IMG/VR virus record: IMGVR_UViG_3300047378_001069
Location: 1 to 23,164 of that record
Source: a virus
Reading direction: 5' to 3' (one strand)
DNA length: 23,164 nt
The position numbers were made by a program, and so were the translations under genes. The notes under the pieces were generated by a model. The model saw only the letters and a program-made list of their open reading frames with translations. It ran no database searches and had not been told where the DNA came from. Position 1 is the first letter of the stretch. The number at the start of each line of letters is the position of its first letter. Positions 21,601 through 23,164 of this stretch are shown here, in pieces.

Positions 21601-23164
21601 AACTCAAGAAGCTAAAAATATACAATTTAAAATAGGTGAAGTAAGAAGGGGATTTGATTCTTTTGAAAAATATCTATATAACGAATCAGGTTCATTAACG
21701 TATCCTGGAGCGGGAGAGAATACACTTTCATCATCAGATGACTCATCTACTATAAGTTGGTTTGCTGGAATATTAAACTCAGCTCAATCATTTGATTATA
21801 ATAACACATCTCGATTATCATTTAATTTACCAAAACATATTAAAGATGATGAAAACAATTCTGATTTCATTTTATTCTCTGATATGATTGGACAACACTT
21901 TGATGTTATATACACACATATCAAAGCAATATCTAAAAGTAATAGAATTGAAAATACACATGAATATGGTATAGATGATACTATGTTATATCATATGTTA
22001 GAATCCTTGGGATGGAATGCCGATATGGGTGTTTCTGGACAAGCACTTTGGGAATATGCATTTGGTAAAGATAAGGATGGTAATAAAACAACTTCCTTAA
22101 GTGGTAAGGATAGACAAAATGAAATATGGAGAAGATTATTAAACAATCTACCATATTTGTATAAACATAAAGGTACAAAACGAGCAATATCCGCAGCGTT
22201 AAGTTGTTATGGTGTTCCTGCTTCATTACTGACTGTGATGGAATTTGGAGGACCTAGTGACCCGGATGGAGATACTCCAACCAAATTCACATATGATGAT
22301 AGAACTGCTTCAATATTACTAAGTGGTTCTGCAGCTATTACTTTACCTTGGAAAGAACACACATCAGTATTTAGTGATGATTATCCTAATGCAGTTGAAC
22401 TAAGAATAAACTCGGAACAAAGACAAGACCAAGAGATAGTGAGTACCGATGGGTGGTCATTGAATTTAATCGCAAATACAGGTTCTCTTGCAGAAGTACA
22501 ATTTAAAATTAGTGGAAGTAATACTATACTTTCATCTTCAACTGGAACTGGTTCTTTATTTAATGATGAATATACTCAAATAGTAGTACAAAAAGTAGTA
22601 TCTGGTTCATTTGATGTATTTGATGTATATGCACAGGAATCATTTCAAGGAAGAATTAGAACTAAACTTAGTTCAAGTTTAGAAATACGTTCAGGAACAA
22701 ATTCATGGAAGAGTGGTAGTTTACTAACGTTAGGTGGTACTAACTTAACTGCTTCGGTTGATGAGTATAGATTATGGAGAACTCCATTATCACAATCAAG
22801 AATTGATAATCATACATTATTACCAGATGCAGTAGATGGAAATCATATATCTGCATCATCTACTGATTTATTATTTAGAAATGATTATGAGTATCCTAAA
22901 AACAGATACTCAAGTACCTCTATTAAAAACGTATCAATAATACAAACATATGTTACTGAATCGATTGCTTCTAATTTTACAGATATTAGTTCATATCCAT
23001 TTCAATATAAATCATATGATAGAGAAGTAACTGCAGTTGTACCATCAACGGGTAATAGTCTTGGAAATAAAGTTAGATTTGAAACACAAACATTAGTATC
23101 GGATTTAAATTATAGAAGTAGAGCTACTAAAAAATCATTTGACCAATCTCCTGTTGATTCAAAC
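18689..23164 (+). CDS. Giant multidomain baseplate/tail protein (3' end outside window)
   Basis: An open frame of 1492 codons without a stop to the window edge. The N-terminus (1-100) is Gly- and Pro-rich (a run of Gly codons, then PPPPPP), followed by one Cys repeat (105-127) and a PEGA-like beta domain (about 138-195: PAEVKVNGKSVGTT, then TITVEKAGF). Several Ig-like beta stretches follow. Around residues 1090-1190, GIDDTMLYHMLESLGW then DRQNEIWRRLLNNLPYLYKHKGTKRAI resembles the core of P2 gpI-type tail proteins. Residues about 1200-1370 look like a LamG/concanavalin-like lectin domain (strands, then VDEYRLWRTPLSQSRI). Its place after gp6 and its size suggest the role of T4 gp7 or an enlarged wedge/receptor-contact protein. 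Its start has no clear Shine-Dalgarno but lies behind a late-promoter candidate. Confidence 0.82.
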   Translation, partial: MRNRREFNYDDFRGYEDNFGRTNGENPFGYEPEVLRPIGNGGGGGGGRVSRPTPPIIVPKRPVPEISKPRFVKPILPPPPPIKPDLPPNPIIPIKIPPRVFVKGGCMDSKATNFDRRATYDNGKCRYPKPEIKPVVKDKNAPVTVTIASDRGPAEVKVNGKSVGTTNGSGDFHSKVLNFTEKELLSRKTITVEKAGFTSRDEWRISSKQKTLYKDVKPVIDIVQPDLPPPIRTNPQPTRGNVRNNTPTITATTDGSGQFRDYMDVDFLDPITEQFGRKGENINFGGNNPFERNFRGGINPNFNRLLKRRAPKPSSPKINFNNRLGIEPLFSRPVKGKSLPKPAPPKLSLGTVGFNYFEIVLERKINGKWVQQPNSNAKIADVSIRPKSHALRCGFSLRKSSVEIIEPPIIEESYSVSIIGDVPTDDTILWKTNYGQVGGVLDDDDIVTFKIERQEGDPIPSISFYANGITDFTHRGEFQYSSNGKKVTSRKGLETTIQLVGGQTDIQVQVFKNPIASVPTQPAVKLNRSSVKLNLADRNSVKISYESIDADSLLYILGKNKKTIPLRGTITLSPSDFPNGAGNYTLYVQPVSKRGGSGETQKVVIAVESKAYLPGPDITHINYPQLIKGADFKGYDADFNISWQSINTNYVEIYLDTPRRESFLGKFEPQGVSQLNIQDIIRKGRRFQTLRNNRDLLQFKILLIPYNTEGDSKTKGKVESINITFDKGDLTLRRGRVVGDIRNAFVSEFEDKGLDEHTSPFLTHYLHLGDGDNRLIGTWGIDETTFSDFRINPATNKKELYGEVQKSLVLKLYDPLPRNINPNDKIWISKIQSIPLIDRITITDDIVNNCTPLTPNFELDVTDTIGYQIMDDLITSGSTSSTDVVNQFVSSSNFSLDNLNIEFVSQSSIINEVGTGLILEQTGDEDYNWKEFIKYSSADERVQNFYYKVKLLESYQSKYDIVNSLTSSIATTQEAKNIQFKIGEVRRGFDSFEKYLYNESGSLTYPGAGENTLSSSDDSSTISWFAGILNSAQSFDYNNTSRLSFNLPKHIKDDENNSDFILFSDMIGQHFDVIYTHIKAISKSNRIENTHEYGIDDTMLYHMLESLGWNADMGVSGQALWEYAFGKDKDGNKTTSLSGKDRQNEIWRRLLNNLPYLYKHKGTKRAISAALSCYGVPASLLTVMEFGGPSDPDGDTPTKFTYDDRTASILLSGSAAITLPWKEHTSVFSDDYPNAVELRINSEQRQDQEIVSTDGWSLNLIANTGSLAEVQFKISGSNTILSSSTGTGSLFNDEYTQIVVQKVVSGSFDVFDVYAQESFQGRIRTKLSSSLEIRSGTNSWKSGSLLTLGGTNLTASVDEYRLWRTPLSQSRIDNHTLLPDAVDGNHISASSTDLLFRNDYEYPKNRYSSTSIKNVSIIQTYVTESIASNFTDISSYPFQYKSYDREVTAVVPSTGNSLGNKVRFETQTLVSDLNYRSRATKKSFDQSPVDSN
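19001..19069 (+). repeat. Fifth Cys repeat, in the giant protein
   Basis: One full-length unit GCMDSKATNFDRRATYDNGKC followed by RY, at residues 105-127 of the giant protein, with the same Cys spacing as the two complete copies in the upstream gene. It follows a proline-rich linker, as do the upstream copies. Confidence 0.8.

Noticed and set aside
1-23164. CRISPR array, tRNA genes, insertion sequences, attachment sites
   Set aside because: No regularly spaced direct repeats, tRNA T-loop or acceptor patterns, transposase motifs or integrase were seen. The only regular repeats are in-frame peptide repeats.

Overview
The window is a gene-dense, AT-rich stretch (about one third G+C by eye) of a large T4-like tailed phage (contractile-tailed Caudoviricetes). 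Every supportable gene is on the + strand. The T4-like assignment rests on a late sigma factor resembling T4 gp55 and on baseplate genes resembling gp5, gp25 and gp6 in T4-like order. The host is most likely a Bacteroidota bacterium, possibly a marine flavobacterium. The reasons are two near-identical promoters with a Bacteroidetes-type TAnnTTTG -7 element, many starts without a Shine-Dalgarno sequence, and cysteine repeats of the GCTD..NYN..A..DDGSC type common in secreted proteins of that phylum. The host call is inference.

Region 1 (1-4667) holds replication and metabolism genes. It starts with the C-terminal part of an SF2 helicase, then thymidylate synthase, two tiny charged ORFs, a compact S-adenosylmethionine synthetase, a HxGH nucleotidyltransferase, a peptide deformylase and small unknowns. 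Genes abut or overlap by 1-35 bases. A Bacteroidetes-type promoter lies just after metK.

Region 2 (4668-8218) opens with a second copy of that promoter. It carries a lysozyme/transglycosylase-like exported protein, a one-TM protein, the gp55-like late sigma factor and a NodU/TobZ-type carbamoyltransferase. It closes with a short non-coding stretch and a strong rho-independent terminator.

Region 3 (8219-8671) is an isolated cassette with its own leader, a 76-residue two-TM protein and its own terminator.

Region 4 (8675-23164) is the late structural region: a small helical protein, a gp5-like hub/spike, two unknown virion proteins, gp25, gp6, a DNRLRE-like protein, a coiled-coil protein, a 745-residue protein with Cys repeats, and a giant open frame of at least 1492 residues that leaves the window. 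Three late transcription units are each preceded, 20-23 bases before the ATG, by the octamer TATTTATA. This is the reverse complement of the T4 late promoter box and a good candidate site for the gp55-like factor.

The most striking whole-window signal is that I could not find a single GATC. Aspartate is mostly GAT, yet every Asp codon followed by C is GAC. This indicates strong selection against GATC, most simply from host restriction.
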